Source: Dolomedes plantarius (Eukaryota > Arthropoda > Arachnida > Araneae > Dolomedidae). From it: a stretch of 64,000 bases of DNA. The notes beneath the pieces were generated by a model. That model had not been told where the DNA came from and did not search any database. It saw only the letters and a list, made by a program, of their open reading frames with translations. The stretch is taken from NCBI GenBank assembly GCA_907164885.2, contig OU015490.1:216814990-216878989 (forward strand), in the 5' to 3' direction. The translations under genes were made by a program, and so were the position numbers. This document shows, in pieces, positions 45,700 through 60,631 of this stretch. The stretch's first letter is position 1; each line of letters starts with the position of its first letter.

Positions 45700-47340
45700 T
45701 CAGGGACAATTGCGCATGATCATGTGACGTATATTATGAGTTTTTATATCATAAATACAAATTAAGAACAGCATGAACATCTGATCACAATTTAGGACAA
45801 ATATTTACTCTGAATGCTATTAAAAAATATGCGGGGACAAATATAGACAGCATTTTAAAACTAGATTAATTAACACTTTGCAATGCCTAAAATAGTCAAA
45901 ATAATCGTATGCAAAAACAACGAGAATGTCTTATTAAGCTAATAAAATTTACCTTCAATGGCATTTGATCTGGAAGGTACTAAATAATTAAAAAAAATAA
46001 ATTGGAAATTAACTCAAGATTAATACTTAAATGCACTAAATTTGTTCTAGTGCCAGTATTCATCTATTGTGTTTGTAATTATACCTCAGCTTTTATTTAT
46101 CATCTTGTAGCGATCTTGTTTAGAAATAAAAGGGAAATGGATTTTTAAGATTATTTCGGAGACTTAATCGATACTTACTTCATCGATATTAAGATATTTT
46201 TATTTAATAGCTATTTTTCTATGATAAAGGTTGTTAAAAAGGATGATCTTCTAAAAAAATAAATTACCATCAAAACTGGAAAAATATTTATATTACCATT
46301 AGGTAGATATTCCGAGATGTTGATGTCAGGTCGCAGTCCAAACGTACTTTATTTACCATTAAATTTCCTTTTTTCTCTAGAACCATTGCCGAATCGTAAG
46401 TTAAACTTTTACCAACAACATTTATATAAATACCCATGCTGTACAAATTCTAATCTAAATGTTATTCTTAAGCCTCTTAATTAATGTATTGGTATATTGG
46501 TATAGTTATATTTCATTTAACTATATTGTTTTAACTATTGAGGCAGTACAATGTCTTGAATGAATCGTACAAAACCTTTTGACCTATAGCGAATATAAAA
46601 TTATATGATAAACACAATTGTTGTAAAATATAATGCATAAAAAATATCCAATTACATAAATCAAATTGCTAATACTAAAGGAAAATCCTTCTATAAAAAT
46701 TTACGGCACGAAGGAAAAAAATGTAACGGAATGATGTTTAAAAGTAGTTTTCAATACTAAAAATAAGCAAAAGCATATATTATGATTTTAGTTAATTTCC
46801 CATTTCATAAAGTTGTAATGTATAACAAACGTACCTAACAAATGCTAAATTCTAAAAAAGTAATGTAACTAAGTTAACAAATTATTTCAATACTTTTTCG
46901 TTAAAATTTCTTCGTTTTGTTAAAAAAAAATTTTTTGCTTTAAAATCCATTTTAAGTCCTACAATTTAACATAAATTAATAATGAACTTATTAAATTCCC
47001 GATAAATTGCCGAATTTAGCAGTTTCCTTAGGAAAAAAAAGTCTCGGTTATATCTCATCTAAACGCAATCATTCATTTTAAAATAAAAATAAACATGCGT
47101 TGTAAGTAAAAGGCAAAACATAATCCAATTTAGCGGAAATAAGCATCGCTCTTGAAAAATCCTTCACACTGTATGACACTAAAATTTCCCATTCCAAATA
47201 TTCTAATAAAATCGCATTAGTTGTAAGTGAATTTTGGATTGAGAAACGTAATTGTTTTCACGGAGAAATACATTAATGATAACATAATTTAAAGGATTTA
47301 CCAGTTGCCATAAATTTCTCCCTTTTTAACTCGTTTTCCA
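45700..47340. other. AT-rich stretch, nothing recognised
   Basis: No coding signal or repeat pairing was found over 1.6 kb. Confidence 0.6.
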
Positions 47341-47346
47341 ACATGA

Positions 47347-49235
47347 AACAATATTCAAAGAACGTAAAACCTTTTTGCCGATGAAATGTTTTATAAGTAC
47401 AGAAATCTTATTAAATTTTTATGAAGTGAAGAATTTATATGTAAAAAATGTCGCTCTATATGCGGAATTTTCGACAGGAATTTCGTTTTGAAAAGCTCAA
47501 TTTCACAGAAAATATGGAAAATGCCATGATGTGTTGAAAACTTCCCTGGAAACAATAAAAATACAAGTGCAGTCGAACGTTATAATCGTAAACTGCATTT
47601 GCAAAGGATATGACATAGATGAAAAAAGATTATTTATAAAAAACCTGATGGTGGGCAGAAATTTGTTTTGTCAATATTTATATATAAGTTTTAGGCACAT
47701 CTTCTCTTGTCAAAAGGACGTTTTGAGTAAGTTCTCCAAAATTAGAGATCCAAAGATTTTAAAGGAAGGTATTGACATTCATTTTCCCCAAAATGTTATC
47801 ATAATTTAAAGTTGTTATCATTCATCAATTAAATGTTCTGTTAAATATTGCATTATTAACTGTTTGCTGCAAGATATTTAAAGGAAATAATCTAACGAAT
47901 TTCAGGTACCTTAAACTAGACAGAATCATGAAATTTCATAGCTATGAAATGTTATGCAATATAAGATAATTTACTTGATGCTTTTCAGGTTGATTTAAAA
48001 CTTCTAATAGCAAATGTCTCATGAAATATTTTGTTTTTATTTATAAAAATTAATCTTAAAATTATTAAGAATTAAATAGTATTCAAAGAACGTAAAAACT
48101 TTATGCCGACGATTTTTTTAGAAAGCATGGAAATCTCATCAAACTTTTAGAAAGTGAAGAATTTATATATAAATAATATCGTGCAATGCTTCTTTACTCG
48201 AATTCCTTAATGTAGATTTCGTTTATAAAAGCTCATTTTCACAAAAAATATGGCGAATGTCATGACGTATTCAAAGTTAACGGTAAACAGTGGAAATATA
48301 TATGTATTTCAACATTATTTTTTAAAATTAAATTTGCAAAGGATATGATTTAGATTAAAAGAATTCTCTACAAAAAGCATGCTTGTGGGTTTAAATTTAT
48401 TATGTCAAAATTTATATCAAATTCTCAAGCTCGTCTTCTGTCGTCATAGAAATAATTTGAGGTAGTTTTTGTATCTAAAACGTCTAATGATTTTAAAGGA
48501 AAGTATAGTCATTGATTCAGATCAGGGCTGAGCGATATGGTAAGCAATCCCAAACGGGGTTGCATAACACAATTTTGGGGCTACTATTAGCAACTCTCTT
48601 CAAAGGGTGTCCCTTCAGCCCGTAATGTCTCTTCACCCGAATATTGAATACTGGTTAGCCAAAAAAAAATTATGTAAACTATCTAATTTAAATAATTTGA
48701 TCAAAATCAAAAATCACATTATAGATATATAACACAGAAATAAACCAATATTTTTGAATTTTAACTTATTTGATATATTATCAGTCGAAATTTTATTTGT
48801 ATATTAATTTTATGTATCTACGTTTTATTTGTATATTTATTTTATGTATAGACCTGGGGCCGTGTGAAATTTTCTTTAGCGAAATGGTGTAACTGATGGA
48901 AAAAATTTAAGAAGCCCTGATTTAGATCAAAATGTCATCATTCATTAAAACTGGTATCAATCATAAGTTAAATATCCCGTTAAATGGTAGATATTTTAGT
49001 GTTTGAAGCAAGGGGTTTAAGAGAAATACGTTTTATTAAATGTCGGTTACCCTAAATTAGACCTAATGATGTTATTTCATAGCTATGAAGCAGTCATGCA
49101 AATTTGGGTAAATTTCTTAAGCTTTTGAGCCTTTAATCTTTTCAGGCATATAGAATATTTTTAGAGCATATATCTAATTAAGTTTATGTTTATTTATTTC
49201 TAAAAGAATTTTTTAAAACTATTAGGGATCTGTTT
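47347..49235. repeat. Tandem duplication, unit about 730 bp, second copy split by a hAT MITE
   Basis: Copy A (47347-48075) and copy B (48079-49235) share ATTCAAAGAACGTAAAA, AGTGAAGAATTTATAT, TTTGCAAAGGATATGA, ATTTTAAAGGAA and TTTCATAGCTATGAA in the same order. Copy B is longer because it holds the element at 48523-48919. A 92-codon open frame in copy A (47531-47809) is not preserved in copy B. Confidence 0.88.
48523..48919 (+). mobile_element. hAT-type MITE, 397 bp
   Basis: It starts CAGGGCTGAGCG and ends GAAGCCCTG. The flanks are ATTCAGAT (48515-48522) and ATTTAGAT (48920-48927), an eight-base target duplication with one change. Copy A of the surrounding duplication has the corresponding site unoccupied (near 47781-47795). 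Confidence 0.85.
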
Positions 49236-49269
49236 ATTTTTAAGCATGTAAAATTCGGGGTTCTTGCCA

Positions 49270-49690
49270 GATTATATTAATAGGTTACTCTGTACATACT
49301 ACACAAAATGTGATTTTGCTGATTTAATATTCAAAAATCGAAAAACCCGATCAATTGTTCCAGCATTAAAAACAGTAACGGAGAATACTAGACCCACAAA
49401 GAACAAATATTTTAGTATATATTATTAATTAATTGTCATATAACACACCATATAACAGTTTGATGGCTAGGTTTCATTAGCAGGTCTTTCCAAGTTTCAT
49501 TAACAGGATAATCTGTACATACAACACAAAATGTGGTATTTCTGATTTAATATTCAAAAATCTAAAAACCCGAGCAACTGATCCAGCATTTAAAACAGTA
49601 ACGGATAATACTAGACTCACAAAGAATAATTATTTTGATATTATATTGTTAATCAACTGTTACATAACAAACCATGATCACAAAGATTAT
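49270..49690. repeat. Two-copy tandem repeat, period 223 bp
   Basis: CTGTACATACTACACAAAAT at 49290 recurs as CTGTACATACAACACAAAAT at 49513. The match continues through CTGATTTAATATTCAAAAAT and AAACAGTAACGG. Confidence 0.9.
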
Positions 49691-49910
49691 ATTACAAACA
49701 TATCATACATTTTCCTAAATTACAAGTATCAAGTCTTCAAACTAATAGTAAAATAGCACTTGATATTTCAATGCATCTTGATGTCCCCCCCTCCCTATGA
49801 TGCGAAATGTTGTAAAAATTATTGCTGATACAAAAATAAACAAGGCCTCAAAACTCTATAAACGCTCAATTAACATGCATAACGCTCATTTCAAGACGAT
49901 GACTTGTTTG

Positions 49911-51109
49911 TACTGGAGTCCAGTATAGGACATTGCAGCATGTCGTTCAAGCAGTCAACAAAATCAGCATTGAATGACAGATTGTTTGGACAAATTTGCG
50001 CTGAAAACAGTGAAGATTTCAATCGTTTGCTACTTCATACAGAAGTTCGTTGGCTGTCAAAAGGTGCCTGTTTGGATCGATTTTATAAACTCTTTGACTC
50101 AGTGCTAGAGTTCTTAGAAAACAAAGATGATAATTTACGAGTTAACTTAATCAATTCCAAAAATGACATAGCCTATTTGACAGACTTATTTAGTAAATTC
50201 AATGACACAAATCAAAGACTCCAAGGCGATGAGCTAACTTTAATAAAAACAAAAACTGTGATTTCCGCTTTTGTGGCAAAACTTCTAATTTACAAAAAAA
50301 AATTTAGAAAGAGGGGATTTCAGCCAATTTCCACATTTATCAGCAGTAGAAAAACATGATGTTGATCTATTGTAAGCACTTGGAGGCTCTCCATTCTGAC
50401 TTCAAACAACGGTTTGAAGATATTATTAAAATGAACATACTATCATTAAAATTAACATATAAATACATACCATCAAACTCAGAGAAATCTGTAAAATTAC
50501 AAGAAGAACTGATAGAAGTATCAACAAATGAATTAAAATTTAGATTTAAACATAGCTATCAACAGTTCTGGCTGCAAAACGAGATACCAACACAGCCTGG
50601 ATTATGGGCTGTGGTACAAAAATTTTTAATAGGGTTTCCTTCATCAAATTTAGTGGAACGTTGGTTCAGTGCGGTCACAAATATGTTAACTAAAAAAAAG
50701 AAACCGACTGCAAATTACTAATCGCGGAGATTTAAGAATGCTTCTGTCTAAAATAGAGCCGAATATAAATAAATTGATTGTTATGCACCAAGTTCATCCT
50801 TCACGTTAGTTTTATTGTTATTTGTAATTTTTAACAAACGACTATTGTCCTTCGCCATCTTAATTTTTGGTGTGTAATGCGAATGTGACTATGGTTGATT
50901 TTAATGAATAATTTTATAATTTCAACCTTGAAGGTGTCTTATTTACAGCAACATATGTTCTATATAGGTAGAAAAACAAATACATAAAAGGCCGAAAATT
51001 TGTTTTTGTATCTCTGTTTACTCGCTAAGAATGGTACATTTCCAGGGGGGCGGTCAGTAATTTTTTTCTGAAAAGGAGGCGGTAGGCCAAATAAGTTTGG
51101 GAACCCCTG
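49911..51109 (+). mobile_element. hAT element (Buster/ZBED5-like), 5'-truncated
   Basis: The right terminus, GGCCAAATAAGTTTGGGAAC followed by CCCTG, is a hAT end (complement CAGGGGTTCCCAAAC). It is followed by TACTGGAC. A similar TACTGGAG lies at 49911-49918 just before the coding remnant. If that is the target duplication, the 5' part was deleted inside the element. No left CAGGGGTTCCC terminus remains. Confidence 0.7.
49930..50809 (+). pseudogene. hAT transposase C-terminal half, Buster/ZBED5-like
   Basis: The plus strand encodes ALNDRLFGQICAENSEDFNR, LLHTEVRWLSKGACLDRFYK and LFDSVLEFLENKD, then, with frame changes near 50320-50350, YCKHLEALHSDFKQRFEDI, and near the end GFPSSNLVERWFSAVTNMLT. 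The tail, in another frame, is LQITNRGDLRMLLSKIEPNI with a stop at 50807-50809. This order matches the part of hAT transposases related to ZBED5/FAM200 proteins downstream of the first catalytic aspartate, including the C-terminal dimerisation region. The BED finger and the N-terminal catalytic half are missing. Confidence 0.83.
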
Positions 51110-51117
51110 TACTGGAC

Positions 51118-52698
51118 ATATGGTTTTGTTGACAGGTGTTTTACAGGCGTTATAAACAGTTTCAATAAATGTGTAAGGTTGAAGATGACGTTGAATTTTC
51201 TTTTTCACGTACAGCAAACATTTATTTCCTATAAGGTAAGGTAACTTCTGTACAGGATTTTTTATATCGGTTCTTTTAATGCATTTAATAACAATGTACT
51301 AAATTCTTAAAAATACTCATTTTGACTTGCTAATTGTTTTTGTTTCAGCAATAGAACTAAGATGTAGAGTTAGATATGTTTTATTTATAAATTATTGAAA
51401 ATATTCATAAATTGATATTAATTTTGAGATTTAATTATAAGAGAAAAATGTTTTAAAGCTTGAACATTAGAGAAATGATTTTATTCAAAGACAAATATAA
51501 TCCTTTAACAACGCGTGATCTTTTTCTATTCCAAAAAGTCAATATAATGCTAAACTATTAACACAGTTTTCCATTGTATCTGAAGTTTCCAAATTCTGCA
51601 TATCTCATAGAGTAATGAGAATTGACTTTGGTATTGAACACATGCTTTCAGCAAAATACAATAACAGTTCGAAGAGAATAAGCTCTCTTGCATATTTGTT
51701 TCCTTACCTCGGTTGAAAAGAATGCGACAAATCGACAGTATCTACATCGTTTACTGTAAATGCATTAAAGATAAATATAAGTTAAAAAGAAATTATTCAA
51801 CGAATGTCTATACAAAAAAAAATAAAGACAATGCTTCATTATTTCATCTTGGTAATTATATTCAATTATGTAACAACAACCCCTTCCTTTAGTACACTCT
51901 TAAACAAAATTTCAAAAGAAATATACTTTTTGTTCATCTTCGCCTCTACTTAAAAAAAATATTTTTCTTTTTTAAAAATAAAAAACAAAAAAGCTAAAAT
52001 GTTATTAAATAACATTACTTTGGAATTCAAAAGTTTTTTGTTTTTTTTTAAATTAAGTAACAACTCACAAAGAACATTTAAAATTAAGAAAAGTTTAGTA
52101 AAAGCTTTTTTTTTGCTTTGTAATACGGATATTTTGTCATTCCCTCTTCTTCGAAATAAGCACAAACAGTAATTTAAAATTTAAATTAAGTGTATGCAAA
52201 AGGAAATAGAGAAAGTAGAACAAAAACAGCTGAATGTGGCATGAATCATTCAATATATCGCCTCTTTTCAATTGAAATTCTCGAGATATTTCGAAACGGC
52301 AGGTGATGTAAACTAAGGTGCAGGATCCAAATTTAACTTTTGGTAGAAGAAAATAACAGGATTTAAGTTATATAACTATTTTTTCTTCACTGAGGTTAAA
52401 CTTCCTAGATTAGACTGACAGTTTTAATGATGCAAGTCGGCATTAAACTGGTCTCTGTTATTCCACAATATGAAATAAATTAACCTGAATAATGGTTGAT
52501 TTATTATCCCATATGATGAACATCATTAAACAAACTTAAGGTATTTTAATATATTTTGATGGACATTTCTATCTCTGTTCCAGTGTACATAATTTTAACG
52601 AAGCAGGAAAAGAATTGGAAATAATTTGTGTATTACGAGATGTCCAGAAGAACACTTAGTTGCAAAAAGTGAAATTCGGGAAATCGTTCACTTTTTTG
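51118..52698. other. AT-rich stretch, nothing recognised
   Basis: Open frames rich in K, F and L reflect A/T runs. No feature was found. Confidence 0.6.
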
Positions 52699-53595
<897 letters not shown>

Positions 53596-53614
53596 GAGTA
53601 GGGATGGACCACAC

Positions 53615-53700
53615 CACGGTTAAACCTAGTTCAAACTAGTTCAGTCTATTTAAAACTAGTCCAAGCTATTTCAAGTGAGTTCTAGTCTCCTAGTGAGTTC
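53615..53700. repeat. Short tandem run of CTAGTTC-like motifs
   Basis: CTAGTTCAAACTAGTTCAGT and five or six degenerate repeats of ACTAGTYC follow each other within about 80 bases. Confidence 0.6.
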
Positions 53701-54154
53701 AGCTCTGCGAACGGCCGGTGATCGCACCCATGTGGAAAATATGCAACCCAAATAAAATTTTTCTTTTGTCCCATCTGATTTGTCATCAATAAGTGATGTC
53801 TTGTCTCTGTCATATGTAAATTTCCTCCTTCCGCAACGATTGTGTTTTTGTTGGCAGTTCGCAGAGCTGTTTTTTGTGCGTGCATAATGCGTCCGTTTTT
53901 TGTGATACACGTACGGTTCCAAAGCTCTTCAGGGTTTTCGCATTCGCTGAGCATTTCGCGATGAGGAAAAGTGGGCGTTGCTATTCGAAAATTTTGAGTT
54001 TCTGTACCGTAACCGTGAGCGCCACTTTGTTGCTGTTCACAGAATCTAGAGCTCATACTTCTGAATAACTATATCTGAAATCTCATCTCGATCGGTTGAA
54101 CGGAACAACCACTAGAGGTCCATATATCGTCAAAGTTTTTTTATGTCCACTCTG
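53700..54154. mobile_element. Truncated foldback-like element (same family as 31006-31684)
   Basis: 53835-54154 matches the right arm of the 31-kb element: GTGCGTGCATAATGCGTCCG, AAAAGTGGGCGTTGC, AATAACTATATCTGAAATCT, then CCACTAGAGGTCCATATA and the end TTATGTCCACTCTG before TA. A short inverted remnant of the opposite arm (AGCTCTGCGAACGGCC) lies near 53700. Most of the left arm is missing. Confidence 0.8.
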
Positions 54155-54162
54155 TATATATA

Positions 54163-54814
54163 CCGTGAGTCCCAAAATTATTGTGGGGTTTCGAATGGCT
54201 ATAGCTATGCAACAAATCATGTTGCAGACACGAGTCTTACGTCAAATGAAAGAGTAATACTCCAAATCTATGTATCTAAGCTTACGTGCAAACTCCAACA
54301 TACTCCAGAACTAGCACCGAAAAGTTCCCCAGAATTCAATTTTTTAGTCTGACGGTGCCCCTCCACATTTTGCTACAATCGGGCAATAATTCCTTAACGA
54401 TACATTGCCTCAGCATACATTGCCTCATACATTGCCTCATTGGATCGGACAGTAAGGGTGGATTGTCTGGCCCCTACAAACTCCAGACGTTATTCGCATG
54501 GATTTCTATTCTTGAGGTTATGTAAAAACCCAAATGTATTCCATTCATGTCCGAAATTTTGTCCATTTAAAAGAAAGGATCATTGTGGCTGTTTCGTCTA
54601 TCCCGCCGTCACCTCTTCCGTGTATGGGAGGAGACTGAATATCGTCTTGGCGTCTGCTGGGGAACTAATGGAGGTCACATCAAAGTCTGCTAAACATATA
54701 AGGAACTTGGAGATTTTCTTTTCAATTTAACATATATTTCATCTTTCTACAATGCTTTGGTCCGAAGCCATAACCATTTCAAACCCCACCATTATTTATT
54801 TTTTGGACACACTG
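54163..54814 (+). mobile_element. Mariner-like relic (DUF4817-associated type), internally deleted
   Basis: The ends CCGTGAGTCCCAAAATTATT and the complement of AATTATTTATTTTTTGGACAC-type sequence pair over about 55 bases, including TGTGGGGTTTCGAATGGCTA against TAACCATTTCAAACCCCACC. TA flanks both ends. Inside, 54450-54700 in mixed frames reads WPLQTPDVIRMDFYS then GYVKTQMYSIHV, matching the third-acidic-residue block P-D-x-x-x-x-D-F-x-x-W-G-Y-x-K. It is inactive. Confidence 0.7.
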
Positions 54815-54913
<99 letters not shown>

Positions 54914-54916
54914 TTA

Positions 54917-54978
<62 letters not shown>
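54815..54978. repeat. (TA)n microsatellite with a (TTTA)n block
   Basis: About 160 bases of TA, with TTTATTTATTTATTTATTTA near 54909. It lies directly between two TA-targeting elements. Confidence 0.95.
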
Positions 54979-56424
<1,446 letters not shown>

Positions 56425-56429
56425 GTGTG

Positions 56430-58120
56430 TATCAAAATGAAGATCCAGATTTATTTTTCCCAGAATCATGATAAAATATAAAGAGTCGATATTTGTCACC
56501 CAAACTAAATTCCTGTAGGTGTCTAGGGAATTCAATTGCACATAAAAAAAAATCCTAGATATTGAATATAGAACTTCAAAAATTCTGAATCGTAATATGC
56601 TCTTTTAAGACACTATTTTTCTTTAAAAATATCTCGAAGCTGTGGGAAGAGAAAGCGTCAAATTTCAAATGATTTTCAAGAAATGTGTTACAGAATAAAG
56701 CATGAGGAGATATTTGGCTGGAGGACGATAACCGGTATTAAATCTATACCACCGCTTGAGAACGTGAGACGTACTTTAAAATCTCCGATAAATAATACGA
56801 ACATCCTATTTCAAGAGTGTTTCGAAAGTTTTAGCATGAGCAGTCACGTAGAAATGTAAAATCTTATCTTGTTTATAAATGAATTTATGTCAAGGTTTTT
56901 CATCTTAATAAAATATGTATGTAACTGTTCTAAAAAATCTCTCTTAAAACATGTGTTATTTTATCTTAAAATTCCACAGAGGTAAAAGGTTTTTTATCTT
57001 TTCGAAATTTATTTCGCTTACAAATATTTACGAATCTTGCATTAAAGAGCATATTTGTTCGAGACAATTTAAATATACGATAAAACTTTTTAAAAGTTTT
57101 TTTTTTTAATTATTCCAATTCAAAACGGTATGAAATTTTCTCTTGGGGTTTAAATTATGCAGTGGGAGAATTTCTACTTTTTAATTTGATTTTTCGTATA
57201 GACGAGATATTGTAGAGATCACTTAAAAAATAACGAGGAGGAAGGTTAGAACTATGATTGGAACTTAGGATAAATAATTCGAGATATGAAATCAGTATCG
57301 TGGGGAAAAATATGAAAATATTAGCAATGTGAAGCAGCTAATGTACAGAGAAAGAAAAAATAAAACTCTTGCACATGGTGAGGCAAATGGACGTCCACAT
57401 TTCTGAAGGTCACTGGTAAGGAAGTGTGTGTGTGTGTGGGGAGGGGGGGGGTTGCAGGAGGTGACAGGCATCGGAGCGGATTTTCTAGTTGTCAATGACC
57501 TTTAGTTGGTCCGGAGTACATTCCGGTTCGCGTTATCGTAGCGTTCTTTAAAAACAACGATTAACAACGTTCTTTAAAAACAACTAGAACCGCGACACAG
57601 AGAGCGTTCAAGAAGCGCTTCCGGCTCTATACAACCGATCCGTTCCTGATGAAAAAGCAATCCTCTGATGGTTTCAAACGTGATATTGGGTGTCTTTCCT
57701 CTGGGAGTATGTTAATGACCCGGTCAATGTACTGTCCGACCACGGAAGCAAGGTCCCTGGAAGCTGTTACGCATGCGCGAGAAAAGCTAGTCTACTTAGA
57801 AAATAGGAGAAAACGTCATATTTACGGATGTGTTTGTTTATGAAATACGGAATGTATTTCAAAGAGCCTTTTGACCGCAATTTTAAAGTTATTTTTTAAA
57901 ACTTTATTTTGGATCGAATATGTGAATAATAATTTCAAAATAATAAAAAGAACGAAGCAAATCTATTTAAAAAATAGGAGTGTTATAGGAGTGGATATTT
58001 TCGTGTGTGTTTAAGAACTGCAAAGGAATGTTTTCAACCAACTTTCTTTTTCAGAATTTTTTTTTTGTATAAATAAAAACCGAAAAACATATTAAAATGA
58101 AGGTTTGAAAAATTCCATTT
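56430..58120. other. Stretch without recognised genes
   Basis: A GC-richer island near 57480-57800 contains a 23-base direct repeat (GTTCTTTAAAAACAAC twice, near 57542 and 57571) and a 64-codon open frame (57649-57843) that I do not recognise. There is a G run at 57440-57450. Confidence 0.45.
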
Positions 58121-58237
58121 TTAAGTGATATAATGTAATAACATAAATATATATATAATGCAATAAAAATATACTTGATTCGCAGTTTTACAATTTGCAG
58201 AAATAATTAGGATATAGAACTCAAAATTTTCAATCTT

Positions 58238-58660
58238 TTGAATTTTTCTCAAAGTTTCTCGTTGATGAGTAAAATTGATTTTTTCTCTTAAGACTGGAAT
58301 TAGTTTGCGAATTGTTGGTACTATTTTATAGACAGCATAAAATTCATGAATTGTTCTTCGAATTACATCACAATCAAAATTATCTAAAGGTACGTTTTCG
58401 GTGGTTCTTTTTTTCTGGCGTTTCCTCGGAGATTCAAATTTTGGAGTTTCTTCACCCTTTGCTTCTCTGCGTATTCTTTTTACACTGGACATTGATATCC
58501 CGGTCATTTCACTAGCTCTCTTTAGGGATTGCGAAAATGGAACAATAACATTTCCTTCTAGTGCTTCTTTATCACACAATTTAATTACATTGTGTTTTAT
58601 ACGTTTACAATCACTATGGAACGGCTTATTCCGAGTAGTTGTGTTGGGTAAAGGATCCAT
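58238..58660 (-). pseudogene. N-terminal fragment of an IS630/Tc1-type DDE transposase-like gene
   Basis: The minus strand from ATG at 58660 codes about 140 residues without a stop. There is a helix-turn-helix-like part (QSLKRASEMTGISMSSVKRI), then a basic linker (SPRKRQKKRTTENV), then a conserved block (LDNFDCDVIRRTIHEFYAVY, followed by K-x-V-P-T-x-R-K-L and REKINFTHQRETLRKI). The same block begins a multi-copy arthropod gene family with a downstream DDE endonuclease domain. After RETLRKI the similarity stops abruptly near 58238 without a consensus splice donor, and the catalytic part is not found. I read it as a 3'-truncated copy. Confidence 0.65.
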
Positions 58661-58719
58661 TAATTTTAATATAATAATCAAAATAACAGACGAGGAAAAA
58701 GCAAGCAAGCGCAGTTAGT

Positions 58720-59635
58720 AATTGATTCTAAAGAATGTCGAGAGAATACGAGACTTTTCCCCCTCCTTCCTCAGCAGCCTTACCTACTGCGTGAGTAGAA
58801 TCGTCTTGGCACTATGCCAACCGTGGTTCTTCCTACTCTGGTCGGACAGTACCCTTCCCCTATTCCTAGAAATGAAGAACTCAAGCAGGGAAAAAGTGCT
58901 GCTTTGGTAACCAATGGCATGCTTCAGTGCATTTCGCAGGAAATGGAATACCAACATGGCGTGTCACAGGCGGCACGCATTTTTGAACGTTTATAAAATT
59001 GTTCATAGAATCCCATGCATTTATATTTCCCTTTCCTATTTTGGTTAATGGATATATAATTACTCAACAATAAGCATCTTCAGTTTCCTTACATTACCGA
59101 ATGTAGATGCTTTCTCAAATGATGTCAAATTTTCAGAATCACCCTGTGGTTTAAGTATATAAAAATCCATGTATAACAGAAATGCAACTATCTTAAAGAA
59201 ATAAGTTATTATTTTAAGTTATTAAAATATTCGTGGATTTGAACGATATAGTTTGTATTTAAAATAGCTTGTTAAAGTTAGAACAATAATCAGCTTAGTG
59301 GGTAAAGACTGAAAGCACTTTGAGTAATAAACTCAAATCTGAGAGACAATCTTTTTAGTAATAAGAATAAATCAGTTAATATTATCCCTACTTGTATAAT
59401 CCTATTGATTTGGATTTTTATTTTATTGTCAATCTGGATGTAGAAGGTAAGCACACACAACTAAAGCAAATCTCTCAAAACATCCAAGCTAAAGACGTAA
59501 TTACAGATTATGGCTAACATTTGCATTTTTATTTGGGCATTAAACAGCTGGCTTTATTTCTCTGTAACAATGTCTTAGGCTCGCAAAGCAGCTTATGCGA
59601 GGAATTTTTAGGAAAATATGTTATGTTTTCTTATG
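58720..59635. other. Stretch without recognised genes
   Basis: Two overlapping open frames of about 60 codons at 58722-58996 are not recognised. The rest is AT-rich. Confidence 0.5.
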
Positions 59636-59639
59636 CAGG

Positions 59640-60225
59640 AATGATTTCAATTTCTTATTTAAAAACATTTTACGCGATGGAACAATTTATGGGACTATAT
59701 TTAGTCGGAAATATTTTTGGAATCTGAACTAATATCAAACATAAACTGAAAATTTTTTTCTATTAGTGCATTTTGGGAATTTTTCGACTGATCGCAATTA
59801 TTTTATGCTTCTAATGTTTTATTTTTTAGGCATAAATTTTGGTGTAAAATAATGAGTTTACTACTTCTGTTAACATAAAATATGGTTTTGTGCTTCTTCA
59901 GAAGCGAAATGTACAAAGAAATGATTTAAGTTTTTATTCTAAAAATACTTAATATGCAGGAGAAATTTATGTGAATATATTTAGCTTAAAATATTTTTTT
60001 GAATAATTAATAATATGATACATGCATCTTAACTTTTCTATCAATGCATTTTCGAGATTTTGTTTACTATATCCTTTAATATCTCATTATCATATTTTCT
60101 TTCTAATGTTTTATTTTTTTCACAAATTTTTGTTATAAATAATGTTTTTACTACGTTTAGATTTTATTAAAATAAATGAGTTTGCAATATTATTCTTTAA
60201 ACGCGAAATACACAAAGGTATATAA
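59640..60225. repeat. Diverged two-copy tandem repeat, period about 290 bp
   Basis: TGCATTTTGGGAATTTT near 59768 and TGCATTTTCGAGATTTT near 60045 start similar stretches. Both contain TTCTAATGTTTTATTTTTT, ATAATG-x-GTTTACTAC and a GCGAAAT-x-xACAAAG end. Confidence 0.65.
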
Positions 60226-60505
60226 ATGGAAATTAATAAGCGGCTACAATTTCACAAAGCTAATGAATATAACTAAATAAATTGCTTAACAAAACAACTT
60301 TATGTCTGAATAATTAATACAAATTCAAATATCTGTGTGCCGGAGATAAAGGCCATCAAGTCCATTTTTTACAAGTCAGCGGTTGGGCATTTTTCTGACA
60401 TATTTTAACGTAGGATAAGTCCCTCAATAACGGTCCTCGGGAAAGCAAAATTTCAGACGCTAAAATTGTCCGTTGTCGTGAGTTATAAATTTGGCAGCGC
60501 ACCAA

Positions 60506-60545
60506 ACACAGTCTGTATCGCTTGGGCAAGCGATACAGACTGTGT
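60506..60545. repeat. Perfect hairpin, 19-bp arms, 2-bp centre
   Basis: ACACAGTCTGTATCGCTTG, then GG, then the exact complement. A further TATCGCTTA follows directly and leads into a TA array. Confidence 0.95.
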
Positions 60546-60549
60546 ATCG

Positions 60550-60551
<2 letters not shown>

Positions 60552-60627
<76 letters not shown>
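60552..60627. repeat. (TA)n microsatellite
   Basis: TA alternation of about 75 bases. Confidence 0.95.
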
Positions 60628-60629
<2 letters not shown>

Positions 60630-60631
<2 letters not shown>

